A DNA stretch of 64,000 nt, from IMG/VR virus record IMGVR_UViG_3300005466_000026, positions 21,775-85,774 of that record. The stretch is one strand, 5' to 3'. Source of the DNA: a virus. Positions 46,354 to 55,295 of this stretch are shown here, one piece after another. Within the stretch, counting starts at the first letter, position 1, and each line of letters opens with the position of its first letter. The notes beneath the pieces were generated by a model. It was given only the letters and a program-made list of their open reading frames with translations. It was not told the DNA's origin and made no database searches. The position numbers were made by a program, and so were the translations under genes.

Positions 46354-46865
46354 CTGAAGAGCCCTGGAAAAGTAGACTGCAGCGCTCGCTGACCCGGCCA
46401 TACTCTCTGCAGATAGTCCCAGCCTACTATCGTCGCAGAGATGGCCAGCACGTCCACCTGGATGTTAGTGAGGAACAGCTTGTCCGCCATGTAGACGACT
46501 GTCGGCACTGGAGATCCCACCTCTGTTCGCGGATCGTTAGTCAGCACGAAATCTGTGGAGGACAGCAGCTCCATCTTGAGACGAGGCGGCGACTGCAGAA
46601 GACGCACCGTGTCGCCGATGCGCGGATCTACGTTCTGTATCGTCAGCTTCGCTGTGGGAGGCTGCTCGTCGTCCGACAGCAGCGTGATGTCGAACGGGAA
46701 CCCGATGAACGTGTTGCCCCCGTAGACGAAGTCCTTCGTGTCCCACACTACGCGAATTGGATCTATCAGCGTAGGGTGCGATATCGTGAGAAAGCAGAGA
46801 TCTACGTCGTCCGAGAAGTTGGCCTCGGCCGACTGACGAAACGACATCGATATGTTGCGAGGCAT
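46350..46865 (-). CDS. DUF1833-like minor tail protein
   Basis: The pattern CFLTISHPTLIDPIRVVWDT, GFPFDITLLSDDEQPPTAKL, TIQNVDPRIGDTVRLLQSP fits the DUF1833 family located between tape measure and NlpC genes of siphophages, functionally like lambda gpL. It forms part of the tail tip. 171 residues. Confidence 0.7.
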   Translation of the reverse strand: MPRNISMSFRQSAEANFSDDVDLCFLTISHPTLIDPIRVVWDTKDFVYGGNTFIGFPFDITLLSDDEQPPTAKLTIQNVDPRIGDTVRLLQSPPRLKMELLSSTDFVLTNDPRTEVGSPVPTVVYMADKLFLTNIQVDVLAISATIVGWDYLQRVWPGQRALQSTFPGLFR

Positions 46866-47225
46866 CTATGGAAGTCTCAGTAGGTTGAAGCTGACCCGGA
46901 AGGTGCCGGGGGTCATGCGGTCTATCTTGGGAACCTCTTCCGGCCTGAAGATCCACGTGTAGTTGACCTTCGTTATGGGATGCAGCCACTCGAACGGCAG
47001 CGTCCCGTCCGCCAGCGTAGTCTCGAAGAACGTGTTGAACGTGAGCCGCTGCGCGCTCGTAAGGCGAAACGCGACCGCGGTGAGGGTCGAGACTGCAGTG
47101 CTGCGACGACGCATCTTCGCCGTCCCCACGCTTCCCTGAAACGAGGCGACGTTGACCTGCCTCTCCTCGGAGAAGTTGTTGAGGAGAGGACACTGCGGAA
47201 GAGTAGAGGGCCAAGTGTTGGTCAT
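46866..47225 (-). CDS. Minor tail protein (lambda gpM-like position)
   Basis: 119 residues with AFRLTSAQRLTFNTFFETTL, GTLPFEWLHPITKVNYTWIF and a final beta strand (GTFRVSFNLLRLP). This matches the short tail proteins that sit directly after the tape measure in siphophages and seal the distal tail end. Family name not certain. Overlaps the tape measure stop. Confidence 0.7.
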   Translation of the reverse strand: MTNTWPSTLPQCPLLNNFSEERQVNVASFQGSVGTAKMRRRSTAVSTLTAVAFRLTSAQRLTFNTFFETTLADGTLPFEWLHPITKVNYTWIFRPEEVPKIDRMTPGTFRVSFNLLRLP

Positions 47226-49366
47226 CGCACCTTGGTCGGTCGAACGCCGAACCGTCCTCTGTTCACGTCGTCGAAGTCGCCTCTGGCCTGAGCCTTGCGA
47301 ACTATGTCTACGATCATGCGCTCTCCGCCTGCTGGATCCTGCCGTCTCTGCGTGCGAGTCTCCGTGTCGGCGGACACGTAGTTGTTTATCTCCACCGTCT
47401 GACCGCCTCCTCTTCCCGCGGACATCGCGTTGGGTATGATGTTCCCCGAGGCGTTCGGCTTGAACAGCTCTGGTCCGTTCTCTCCGACAAGATACGCTCC
47501 GCCGGCGGACACGCTGCCACCGCTCGCTCTGGCTCCACTGAAGAAGGACGAGAAAATCGCGCCGAGACCTCCGGTTCCGCCTGGGACCGAGGTCGCTGTT
47601 CCCAGCAGTCCGGCCAGCGGTCCCTGACCCAGAAGAAGAGCCTGCTCCAGAGCGCGAATGAGATTGTTCGTCAGATTCTTCATGGCGTCTGCGGCGCTCA
47701 GGGTCTTATTGCGCAGACCATCCATGATGTCTATGAGCTGATTGCCTCCGAACTGCACGGCATTCTGGATGCCCTGAAAGGCGAGCTTGGTCTTGTCCGC
47801 GGCGTCGGCCGCCGTCAGCATTCGCTGCGACACGCTGGTGAACGAGTCCGCGTGCCGCTGATTCAGCTCGATGCCAGCCGCCGTCAGCGCCTCCTGCTGC
47901 GTCATGGACGCGCGAAGAACGGCGTAGCTGTCGATCTGCGCCTGAGTGACCTCGCCACCCTCTCGCTGAATGGCCTGCAGCAGCGACACCTCGGTGCGAA
48001 GCTGCTGATGCTCCGCAGCGGTCTTGCCGACCGCCGCCGCGTCCGCGTTGAGCGCCGCTATGTGCCGGTTGATGCTGTCCACCTGAGCCTGAAACGGATC
48101 AGCCTGACTACCGGCGGCTGGATTGAGAAGTGGCCTCGGCTTGAACGCACCTGGACCACCAGCGTGAGCACCCTTGTTCGGGTCGCCGCCGACCGTGACG
48201 TCCGACGCCTCGAACTCTGCTCTCGCCTGCTTCAGCTTGTCCAGCTGCGTCCTGAACTCGTCTATCTTCTCGCCGATGGCGATCAGCTTGTCGCGGTCCG
48301 TCGTGTCGTTCGCGGTGAGATTGAGAAGCTGTCCCAGCTTGGTGTTGAACGCCTGCTGAAACGATCCCTCCGCGCCTACGCCCTTCCCGTCTCCGGTAGC
48401 GATCCTCTCCTGGAGAGCCTCCAGATTAGTTATCTGAGTCTCTAGATCCTTGATGTTGGACTCCAGCGCCTTCGGACCCTGCTGCTCCGCTGGCTTGAGA
48501 GCGTCGAAGAAGTCCCTGACCGCCGCAGACATCTTGATGATGAGAGGTACTACAGAGGCCAGCGTCGGCACGAGAGCGCCGAGCGAGCTGCTCAGCTCGT
48601 CCCCGATGACTCTGGCGAGCAGCGACAAATTGGTTCGCGCCTCCTGAGCGCGCTTGACCGCAGCCTCATCGATGGCCAGTCCCAGCTCCCTCATCCTCTG
48701 TCCGGCCGCCGCGATGCCCTGCTCTCCGCCGGCCAGGATCGAGATGAACTGCTCGTTGTCCGTCTTGAAGGCCGTCTGCGCCAGCTGAGCTCTCTTGACC
48801 TCGTCGGTCGTCGACCTGAGAGCGTTGGCTATGACGTCCAGCCTCGCGGCCTGCGTGGGAGCCTTCTCGAACGCGTCCACAAAACCCTTGCCCACGTTGC
48901 TCAGCGCCTTGTAGAAGTCCTCCGCAGTATCCTTAGACGCCTTGCTGACCTCGGTGAACTTGTCTAGAGCCTTGTTCAGCTTCTCCTGCGGAACTCTCGC
49001 CTCGTCCGCGGCGACCGACAGCGCCTGAAGCAGATTGACCGGCAGACGCAGCTCGTCCGCGCGATCGCCGATCTTAGACAGACCGTCTATCAGAGTACCT
49101 ATCTTGGTGACTATCGCCGCGATGGCCACGCCGAACCCGGCCAGAAGGGCCACGCCGATGGTGTTGCCCGCGTCCTGAGCCGGACCCTTCGCGGCGTCTG
49201 CGAAGTTGCTCATGAACTTGGAGGCGTCGGGGTTCAGCTTGCTGAAGCTGTCCTCGATGCCCTTCACCGCGTTGCCGGCGATGGCAGACGCAGCGTCCAT
49301 GTCACTCTGAAACTTCGTCAGCTGCGCGGAGAGCGCTACGACTAGAGCTGCTGTCTCGTTTGCCAT
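47222..49366 (-). CDS. Tape measure protein
   Basis: 714 residues, long helical and Ala/Gln-rich, with a hydrophobic pair near residues 67-92 (TIGVALLAGFGVAIAAIV) and coiled-coil stretches (NIKDLETQITNLEALQERIA). The end ARASGGSVSAGGAYLVGENG plus PELFKP is the classic C-terminal signature of lambda-like tape measure proteins. It sets tail length and helps DNA pass the membrane. It directly follows the frameshifted chaperone gene. Confidence 0.9.
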   Translation of the reverse strand: MANETAALVVALSAQLTKFQSDMDAASAIAGNAVKGIEDSFSKLNPDASKFMSNFADAAKGPAQDAGNTIGVALLAGFGVAIAAIVTKIGTLIDGLSKIGDRADELRLPVNLLQALSVAADEARVPQEKLNKALDKFTEVSKASKDTAEDFYKALSNVGKGFVDAFEKAPTQAARLDVIANALRSTTDEVKRAQLAQTAFKTDNEQFISILAGGEQGIAAAGQRMRELGLAIDEAAVKRAQEARTNLSLLARVIGDELSSSLGALVPTLASVVPLIIKMSAAVRDFFDALKPAEQQGPKALESNIKDLETQITNLEALQERIATGDGKGVGAEGSFQQAFNTKLGQLLNLTANDTTDRDKLIAIGEKIDEFRTQLDKLKQARAEFEASDVTVGGDPNKGAHAGGPGAFKPRPLLNPAAGSQADPFQAQVDSINRHIAALNADAAAVGKTAAEHQQLRTEVSLLQAIQREGGEVTQAQIDSYAVLRASMTQQEALTAAGIELNQRHADSFTSVSQRMLTAADAADKTKLAFQGIQNAVQFGGNQLIDIMDGLRNKTLSAADAMKNLTNNLIRALEQALLLGQGPLAGLLGTATSVPGGTGGLGAIFSSFFSGARASGGSVSAGGAYLVGENGPELFKPNASGNIIPNAMSAGRGGGQTVEINNYVSADTETRTQRRQDPAGGERMIVDIVRKAQARGDFDDVNRGRFGVRPTKVR

Positions 49367-49367
49367 C

Positions 49368-49966
49368 TCACTGTATCGTCATGTTGGACTCGTGATAACT
49401 CATCACCATGGAGTCGAACTCCTCGTTGCTCGGTGGCTCCACTGGTGTATCTCCGCCCTGAGACTTGTTGTAGCCGTCTACGCTGGCGGTCAGCTCCCAC
49501 AAGGTCAGTTCGTCTGTCTGTCTTGGAGACCACCCGAGGGCTGCTCCGAGACCGTAGACTGCGGAGCGGCGAACTCTTCCGTCGTCGTGGTAGACTGGCG
49601 ACTTGGAGTCTCCTTGGCCGTCTCCGCCTTCTCTTTTTTTCCGACTTCGTCTCCAGGCACGCCCGTCAGTGCGGCCATGATGACGACCAACGCGATATAG
49701 ACGCTCTCTGTCAGAGGCCTCTCGTCTACGTACCGCTGAACCAGCACCAGAGCCTTGAGAGGCTCCTGACCAGCACCTATGAGTCCCAGACGAATGGTCT
49801 CCCTGATATCGTTCAGCTTCCACTTGCCATCGCGGATGCGGCTGAAGACCTCTGCTATGCCGCATCCGCACTTGTCCTCGAGCTCCAGTATCTGAGCTAC
49901 CTTCGCTATGTTGAACTTGTGCGTACCATCCGCCCAAGTCAACTCCACTTCTCCGTTCACTGCCAT
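49368..49966 (-). CDS. Tail assembly chaperone, -1 frameshift product (gpGT-like)
   Basis: A -1 shift at the A7 tract (49640-49634) joins 111 residues of the G frame to 88 residues of a second frame, giving 199 residues. The second part includes RRSAVYGLGAALGWSPRQTD and ELTLWELTASVDGYNKSQGG, which resembles the small GTA-type tail chaperone placed before tape measures. Without the shift this domain has no start codon of its own. Such GT proteins bring tape measure and tube subunits together. Confidence 0.8.
49505..49966 (-). CDS. Tail assembly chaperone, unshifted product (gpG-like)
   Basis: 153 residues from ATG 49966. The N-terminal domain (TWADGTHKFNIAKVAQILEL; KCGCGIAEVFSRIRDGKWKL; NDIRETIRLGLIGAG) resembles the GTA-family tail-tube chaperone. 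After residue 111 the sequence becomes Thr/Ser-rich (SRQSTTTTEEF) and probably disordered, as in other G proteins downstream of the slip site. Made in excess over the shifted form. Confidence 0.85.
   Translation of the reverse strand: MAVNGEVELTWADGTHKFNIAKVAQILELEDKCGCGIAEVFSRIRDGKWKLNDIRETIRLGLIGAGQEPLKALVLVQRYVDERPLTESVYIALVVIMAALTGVPGDEVGKKEKAETAKETPSRQSTTTTEEFAAPQSTVSEQPSGGLQDRQTN
49634..49640 (-). promoter_or_regulatory. Slippery heptamer for programmed -1 frameshifting
   Basis: In the G frame the codons read GGA AAA AAA GAG. The heptamer A AAA AAA fits the X XXY YYZ rule, letting both tRNAs re-pair one base back. The -1 frame then stays open to 49368 and encodes the second chaperone domain. 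Confidence 0.8.
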
Positions 49967-49996
49967 GATCCATATCTCCGTGGCTAGATGTGGAAC

Positions 49997-50461
49997 TCAC
50001 GCGGGAACGAACGTGAGTGCGCCGTTGTTCACCATAGTCAGGTCGAGAGTGACCTTCTGTCCACGAACACCACCGTACTTGAGGTCGGTGAGCAGGAACG
50101 ATCCCAGCCAGTAGCCGAGAGACAGCGGCAGAGTAGTCGGAGACACGAGCTGAATGCGAGCACTGCGCTCAGTCGCGCCCATGAACCAGTCCAGCCAAGT
50201 GTGAAACGACTCGCAGGCCATCACGCCAGAGCCAGACACCTCGGCCGACAAGGCGTTCACGTCCTTCGCCTCCCACGCGGGCAGAGAAGGATCGAGACAG
50301 TCCGGGATCAGCGTAGTATTAGTAGACGCCGACAGACTGAAGTTCTTGGTAGTCAACCCGCACGGCTCAGAGAAGACGTCCGGGCTCCCGGAGGGTGAGT
50401 CACCGCCGATGCCGATCAAGATCAGCAGCTTGGTGCCCGGGATAACGGTCGGTTGTGCCAT
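49997..50461 (-). CDS. Major tail tube protein
   Basis: 154 residues starting TVIPGTKLLILIGIGGDS, with GLTTKNFSLSASTNTTLIPD and a C-terminal YGGVRGQKVTLDLTMVNNGA. This is the TP901-1/GTA-type tube subunit pattern, which forms the hexameric rings of the tail. Position between tail terminator and chaperone is as expected. Confidence 0.85.
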   Translation of the reverse strand: MAQPTVIPGTKLLILIGIGGDSPSGSPDVFSEPCGLTTKNFSLSASTNTTLIPDCLDPSLPAWEAKDVNALSAEVSGSGVMACESFHTWLDWFMGATERSARIQLVSPTTLPLSLGYWLGSFLLTDLKYGGVRGQKVTLDLTMVNNGALTFVPA

Positions 50462-50478
50462 CTTAGTTTCTCCTTCGG

Positions 50479-50889
50479 TTAAGCTAGTTGTATCAACGCA
50501 CGAAAGTTCAGCGCGACGTGACGAGTCAGTCCGTCCGGATCACGCAGATAGTTGACGGTGTTCAGCTCGAACACTATCACAGAGTATCCAGAGACCGTGA
50601 GATCCTGGTCGTCCAGCGCGGCCACTACTGCCTTGCTGATCTTCTTCACCATCGGTATGCTCTTGTCTCGAGCCCATCCGTCTATGCTGAAGAAGATCTC
50701 TGTCCCGTCGATGCAGTCGGCCTTGTCTGGCAGAACCTGACTGTCACCTATGGAGATATATGGAAACGTAGGGCCGGGGGGAACCTCGTCGTACACCCGA
50801 GCAGGATCCCCGACGATGGCCTTGACGCCAGCGTCGGCCTTCAGCTTGGTGACTATCGCGGCCTGCAGCTCTAGTGATGGATCGCTCAT
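50479..50889 (-). CDS. Tail terminator / DUF3168 protein
   Basis: MSDPSLELQAAIVTKLKADA, RVYDEVPPGPTFPYISIGDS and FFSIDGWARDKS are typical of DUF3168, the tail-completion family (GTA gp8-like). It caps the tail tube and joins it to the head. 136 residues. Confidence 0.9.
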   Translation of the reverse strand: MSDPSLELQAAIVTKLKADAGVKAIVGDPARVYDEVPPGPTFPYISIGDSQVLPDKADCIDGTEIFFSIDGWARDKSIPMVKKISKAVVAALDDQDLTVSGYSVIVFELNTVNYLRDPDGLTRHVALNFRALIQLA

Positions 50890-51281
50890 GCTGAGTACTT
50901 CTTGATGTTGAGCGCTACCTTGGCCTTCATCTCTTCCTTGATCTGTCTCTTCATCCTGTTGTAGGTCGGAAAGAAGAACGGCTGCGCTGGCATGTTCACG
51001 GTGCCGAACTCGTCTGCTCTGGCGTAGTCGTACGGCTTAGAGGAGACGGACTCCCTGACGGTCTCGTGGCCACCCGCGACTATCCGCACGGTCGTGTCCT
51101 TCTTACCCGGCACCGTCTTGACTGTGGTTCGCAGAGTACCCTCGTGTACTGGAGCAGCGGCCGCGATAGCCTGTCTCAGCTTCTCGGCCTGCTTGTTCAG
51201 CTCCTCCACTGCGAGATCGTGCAGCTCCTTCGGGAGCTGTCTGGTCAGCAGCTGATCCAGCTTTCTGACTGAGTCGTTCAC
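50886..51281 (-). CDS. HK97 gp10-like tail/head-tail protein
   Basis: GTG 51281 overlaps the previous stop. KEGTLR-like motif appears as VHEGTLRTTVKT, followed by VRIVAGG, YDYARADEFGTVNMPAQPFF and a final helix. This is the HK97 gp10 family of head-tail joining proteins. 131 residues. Confidence 0.85.
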   Translation of the reverse strand: MNDSVRKLDQLLTRQLPKELHDLAVEELNKQAEKLRQAIAAAAPVHEGTLRTTVKTVPGKKDTTVRIVAGGHETVRESVSSKPYDYARADEFGTVNMPAQPFFFPTYNRMKRQIKEEMKAKVALNIKKYSA

Positions 51282-51652
51282 ACCGCTACTCCCTTCTCGC
51301 AGAGCATCTCGTACATGAACCCGTGACGTACTCGCCCGCCGTCCGGATCTACTATGGAGCGGATATTGTAGGTGTCGCCAGTCTCCTCGTTCTTGACCAT
51401 CCACTCGGTTGTGACCAGCGAGGTCATGGAGGACTGTCTGACTGTGATGTTCACGTAGTTCGTGCCCGTCAGCCGACTGGCGAGTATCTGCTCGCCTCCC
51501 AGCTTGGGCGAGATGTTGCCGCGCGTGACGAAGTTCGCGGTGCCCAAGAAGCCGTTCTCGGTGTCCCCGTAGTCAGGCTCGGGAGGCGAAGAGACCCCCA
51601 GAGCTTGTCTAGAGTAGAACCCGACCAAGTATCTCAGCTCACCTGACGACAT
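51278..51652 (-). CDS. Head-tail adaptor protein
   Basis: Start at ATG 51652 (MSSGELRYLVGFYSRQ) behind GGGAAAGAAG. YGDTENGFLGTANFVTRGNI, then the strand NYVNITVRQSSMTSLVTTEW and NEETGDTYNIRSIVDPD fit the phage head-tail adaptor family, which closes the head at the portal side. 124 residues. Confidence 0.75.
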   Translation of the reverse strand: MSSGELRYLVGFYSRQALGVSSPPEPDYGDTENGFLGTANFVTRGNISPKLGGEQILASRLTGTNYVNITVRQSSMTSLVTTEWMVKNEETGDTYNIRSIVDPDGGRVRHGFMYEMLCEKGVAV

Positions 51653-51818
51653 TCTTCTTTCCCTTGTTCTCTGGCCTCTCAACCACGACTGCGCACTCCT
51701 CGCGAACTGCCTTCTCGGCGCAAGCTCTCTTCACCAAGTAGGTCCCAGGCTTGTAAGACATCACGGACCTAGAAGACGGCCAGTAGTCGAACGGCTTCGT
51801 GACCTTTATCCACGGCAT
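51639..51818 (-). CDS. 59-aa hypothetical protein
   Basis: Start at ATG 51818, one base overlapping the glycosyltransferase-like stop. The sequence PWIKVTKPFDYWPSSRSVMS, YKPGTYLVKRACAEKAV is a common type of tiny protein in head-tail gene clusters of alphaproteobacterial phages. Role unknown. Confidence 0.65.
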   Translation of the reverse strand: MPWIKVTKPFDYWPSSRSVMSYKPGTYLVKRACAEKAVREECAVVVERPENKGKKNVVR

Positions 51819-52621
51819 CAGCGTATCATTCTCCACAGAGTTCCGTTGACCAGCTCGTCCTCGTTCCACTGATTGTACGCCAAGCTGTGAAGCCAAGGCA
51901 TTCGCTCCGGATAGACTGGCTTTTCTATTCTAGTGAAGTCTGTCTCGCCCACCAGCGCAGCAGCGCTCATCTTGTCGACGAACACCGGGCATCCCATCAC
52001 CACGGCCTCTACCGCGGCGATGCTACCGTGCGTGACTAGACAGTGAGCGTCAGCCAACTCCTTCTCGAGCGGCACCGGGCTCTCCTTGTGCCGCACGAAG
52101 ATCGGCCGATCAGTGTACTTCTTGAGCTCCTCGGCCACGTCCCTCGCCCAATAGACGTGAGCGAAGAGGTTCCAGTAGTCCGGCAGCGTGTCGGCTATCA
52201 CGATGCGCTTGCCGCTACTTCTCCACGGACGCAGCGACGACTCTAGTTTTAGAAACTTCCACCGATCCTCTGGTACGTCAGCGATGCTCTGCATCTGAAA
52301 GTGGTTGACATGCCATCTATAGTATCCTCCAGGAATTCCCATCTCACTGCCCTTGGGCAGATGCGTGGCAAACACGCGACGAAGATAGCCGCGATCCCAG
52401 TATATGAACTTTCTTCCGCTCTTTCTCCACTTGTCGTACCAAGGCTTGAGGAAGGGACTGCATCCGACGATGGGTATGACGTGCTCTGGCAGGTCATCAA
52501 GTCGCTGAGGATCGTCACGAACAACTCTCCCTATCTTCTGCCCTATGCGCTCGAACAAGTTCAACTTGAACTTCTTCAGTCCAGGAGGAATGAACAGAGC
52601 AACTGACTGCGGGTCTATCAT
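51818..52621 (-). CDS. Capsule/Kdo-transferase-like glycosyltransferase candidate
   Basis: TGATG overlap sets ATG 52621. AHCLVTHGSIAAVEAVVMGC, then PVFVDKMSAAALVG resembles the nucleotide-sugar-binding end of capsule polysaccharide export/transferase proteins (KpsC/KpsS type). The N-terminal half (SVALFIPPGLKKFKLNLFER) fits the first GT-B domain. The call rests on this one motif. It is the last of eight surface-glycan-type genes. Confidence 0.6.
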   Translation of the reverse strand: MIDPQSVALFIPPGLKKFKLNLFERIGQKIGRVVRDDPQRLDDLPEHVIPIVGCSPFLKPWYDKWRKSGRKFIYWDRGYLRRVFATHLPKGSEMGIPGGYYRWHVNHFQMQSIADVPEDRWKFLKLESSLRPWRSSGKRIVIADTLPDYWNLFAHVYWARDVAEELKKYTDRPIFVRHKESPVPLEKELADAHCLVTHGSIAAVEAVVMGCPVFVDKMSAAALVGETDFTRIEKPVYPERMPWLHSLAYNQWNEDELVNGTLWRMIR

Positions 52622-53292
52622 CACACCCTCCAGTGCTTCTGCACCCAGTCTAGATGCGTGAACTGCTCAGGCTTTCTCCAGCCGATGAACGCGACGATGC
52701 GACAGTTCAGCGGCAGAGCCGAGGAGTGCGGCGGCCATCCGGGCTTCTTGAAGCCGTAGATACCTGACGGATGTCCGCCCTTCCAGGTTCCGGCTTCAGG
52801 AAGCATGTGCCAGATCCAGCCCTGATCGTCAGGGAAGTCGTGATACTGTATCTTCTGCGCCTTATCCAGCGAGAAGTTTCTCCAGACCTCTGAATGACTA
52901 CCCGGTCTCAGCATGTAAATGCTGCAGTTGAACGGATTAGGATTAATCGCGTTGACACCCTTCAGTATGACGAAGGGCTCCTCCCGATCGAACAGCGGAT
53001 CCGTCCTGTCGACTATGACCAAGTCCAGATCAACTCCAACTATCCTGTCGGTGAGCTCGTGACGAGCCTGCCACTCCGGATCGAACGTGCGCAGCCTGCA
53101 GAAGCAGCCGCGCCCGATGAGCTCCTTGTCCTCCAGAGGAACCACGTCGTACCTGTCGCACGACTTGACGTCTCTGTCCGTTACCAAGACCAGTCTGTGC
53201 TTCTGCGCGTAGTGCCTGCGCAGGCCAGCGGCCAGCTTCTCCACGGACTCCAGGGGATACTTGCTGCCCCAGAGCCACGCCACGAAGTTCAC
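52621..53292 (-). CDS. GT-A-type glycosyltransferase-like protein
   Basis: GVDLDLVIVDRTDPLFDREE contains a D-x-D metal motif after a hydrophobic strand, as in GT8-like enzymes. HRLVLVTDRDVKSCD and NPNPFNCSIYMLRPGSHSEV fit the nucleotide-sugar and acceptor parts. The sugar is unknown. I prefer GTG 53292 (GTGA overlap) over the GTG six bases earlier. 223 residues. Confidence 0.7.
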   Translation of the reverse strand: MNFVAWLWGSKYPLESVEKLAAGLRRHYAQKHRLVLVTDRDVKSCDRYDVVPLEDKELIGRGCFCRLRTFDPEWQARHELTDRIVGVDLDLVIVDRTDPLFDREEPFVILKGVNAINPNPFNCSIYMLRPGSHSEVWRNFSLDKAQKIQYHDFPDDQGWIWHMLPEAGTWKGGHPSGIYGFKKPGWPPHSSALPLNCRIVAFIGWRKPEQFTHLDWVQKHWRV

Positions 53293-53858
53293 AGCCACAG
53301 CACACCGATCCCGTTGTCCTGACTGTCCATCCGTATCTCCTGGTGACGATGCCGGGCTTTTATCTCCCTCCAGAAGATGGGAACCTCTATCGGCTTCTTG
53401 TGCGGAGGCAGACCCTTCTTGCGATAGAATCCTATGTCGTGAAATGCTATCATCTTGGTGAGAGGACTGTAGTTCTCCCAGTCCTTCTTGACGTAGGGCA
53501 GCGTGTGATTAGCGTCTATGAACACAGCGTCAAAGGGACCTAGCGCGCGCACCTTGTCAATTATGTTCTTATCTGTGCTGTCTCCGAGTAGCAGATGCGC
53601 GTCATATCCGCGCTTCTTCAGCTCAGCTACGCACTCCTCTAGAGGCCCCTGACTCTTCTTGAATGACGCGTCACCGTGCGGCAGATCCACCGACACGATC
53701 CTAGATCCCCCCATTAGCTTGTTCGCGACGTACCAAAGAGATCCACCAAATTTGGATCCGACCTCCAGATACGACTTCACGTTATTGTCCACCAACAACT
53801 TGGTGAAGACCTCGATCTCAGTTCTATTCTGCAGTATCCCAGTCTCACACTTCATCAT
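53289..53858 (-). CDS. Class I methyltransferase (Methyltransf_24-like)
   Basis: VKSYLEVGSKFGGSLWYVAN is motif I, VSVDLP ends strand 2, and FDAVFIDANHTLPYVKKDWE plus MIAFHDIGF are the late motifs of SAM-dependent sugar or small-molecule methyltransferases. It is embedded between two glycosyltransferases, so a sugar substrate is likely. 189 residues. Confidence 0.75.
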   Translation of the reverse strand: MMKCETGILQNRTEIEVFTKLLVDNNVKSYLEVGSKFGGSLWYVANKLMGGSRIVSVDLPHGDASFKKSQGPLEECVAELKKRGYDAHLLLGDSTDKNIIDKVRALGPFDAVFIDANHTLPYVKKDWENYSPLTKMIAFHDIGFYRKKGLPPHKKPIEVPIFWREIKARHRHQEIRMDSQDNGIGVLWL

Positions 53859-54667
53859 GTGGCTATCATCCTCATTGCTGCGTCCTTAACCTCGTCTACT
53901 GAGATATTGGACATGGCTCTCTTGCAGTGATCGCACTTCTCGATGTGACCGCAGGCCTCTGCTCCCCCGGTCAGATTGACGTGTCCCTCGTACCCGGTAA
54001 CAGCCGGGGGGATGAACCCGCCGAACAGCACGACTGCGGGAACTCCGACGGCCGCAGACGCGTGATGCATCCCGCCCTCAGGACCGATGTACAGCGCAGC
54101 CTGCGACAGCGCGGAGATCACGTGACGAAACTTAGGCAGCTCCACGATAGCCGCCTGCTGAATTATGCGCCGCGAGTTCTTGTGCTTGAACTGAATGACG
54201 TCGACGCCCTGAAGTATCAGGCGACGCGCGACCTCCTCGTACTTCCCCTCGCCCCAGTCCTTGTTCGGCGCCACCGACTTGTGCCACGGCACGTTCGGCT
54301 CGATTACGACGAAACCCGGCTTGAAAGCCTTGGCGACGTTGGTCTCCTGCTCGTCGAAGAAGAACTCTCCCGGCGTAGGACGGAAGTCGAAGTTCCAGAC
54401 CCACCTGCCATTCACCAGCTTGTTGTACTTGCGACGTCCCTTATAGTGATCCACCCAGATGAGGTCTTGGTCCCTCTCACTGCCCGGAGGAGCCACGTTG
54501 GGATTATTGTAGTAGATCTCAGGACACCAGCTGGACCAGCTGATCCTCTGTCCGTCGCCGAAGGCCACTCGCTTGCCCTTGGCGTGCGCTCCTCGCGCCA
54601 TGCCAGAGCCCATGATCTCGTCGCCGAAGCCCACTCTGCTAACTCCATCCCATGCAGTGGTCGCCAT
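53855..54667 (-). CDS. GT9-like (heptosyltransferase-type) glycosyltransferase
   Basis: FVVIEPNVPWHKSVAPNKDW and YIGPEGGMHHASAAVGVP followed by AVVLFGG are the signature parts of the GT9 heptosyltransferase domain. The late CGHIEKCDHC cysteines recall the C-terminus of that family. The first domain is short (270 residues compared with about 350). Overlaps the FkbM gene end by 29 bases. Confidence 0.8.
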   Translation of the reverse strand: MATTAWDGVSRVGFGDEIMGSGMARGAHAKGKRVAFGDGQRISWSSWCPEIYYNNPNVAPPGSERDQDLIWVDHYKGRRKYNKLVNGRWVWNFDFRPTPGEFFFDEQETNVAKAFKPGFVVIEPNVPWHKSVAPNKDWGEGKYEEVARRLILQGVDVIQFKHKNSRRIIQQAAIVELPKFRHVISALSQAALYIGPEGGMHHASAAVGVPAVVLFGGFIPPAVTGYEGHVNLTGGAEACGHIEKCDHCKRAMSNISVDEVKDAAMRMIAT

Positions 54668-55295
54668 TCATCTCAAACAACTCTCTCGCACCCCACGACT
54701 CAAGCAGCAATTTTGCGTCGTGTCGCTCCTTGCCGTAGACAGACTTATGCTTCCTCGTCTTGTCGCCCTTCTGCTCGAGGATGATTATTGGTCTGTGTCT
54801 CTTGATGATGTTCTCGCCGCCCTCCACGACGAAATACTCATAATTTTCAACGTCGATCTTGATAAAGTCAACGTTCACGAAATCAAAATCATCCAGCTTT
54901 ACCATCGAGACACCAGTACCGCCCTCGATAACTTGCGTGCTCCCGGTACTACCGTGCATGAACTTCAAGCCGACTTCTGCGTGCTGATGTCCAACCGCGC
55001 AGTGATGTACCTCATAATTCTTGAGGCCAGACATATTTAGTCGGAGGCACTCGATGTGTTCTGTGACCGGCTCAAAACCGATCACCTTATCAAACTGCCT
55101 CGCGAGATGCATGGCCCATAGACCAATGTGCATCCCTACGTCTAGAGCACAGCGCCTCTTCTTTACTCTTCTCAGAGCAGCGTCAAGCTTATGATACTGA
55201 TAAGTACCTCTGCCGTCTACCTTTGGTCCTCTGGCGACCATCTCGACTAAGTGAGTCTCACTGTCGGGGAACCAAATTCCATCTGCGCACTTCAT
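54639..55295 (-). CDS. FkbM-family methyltransferase
   Basis: ALDVGMHIGLWAMHLARQ (motif I), VIGFEPVTEHIECLRLNM, then MVKLDDFDFVNVDFIKIDVE and NYEYFVVEGG are diagnostic of FkbM-type O-methyltransferases acting on glycans or polyketides. 218 residues. This stretch is visibly more A/T-rich than the genes around it, suggesting separate acquisition. Confidence 0.85.
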   Translation of the reverse strand: MKCADGIWFPDSETHLVEMVARGPKVDGRGTYQYHKLDAALRRVKKRRCALDVGMHIGLWAMHLARQFDKVIGFEPVTEHIECLRLNMSGLKNYEVHHCAVGHQHAEVGLKFMHGSTGSTQVIEGGTGVSMVKLDDFDFVNVDFIKIDVENYEYFVVEGGENIIKRHRPIIILEQKGDKTRKHKSVYGKERHDAKLLLESWGARELFEMNGDHCMGWS

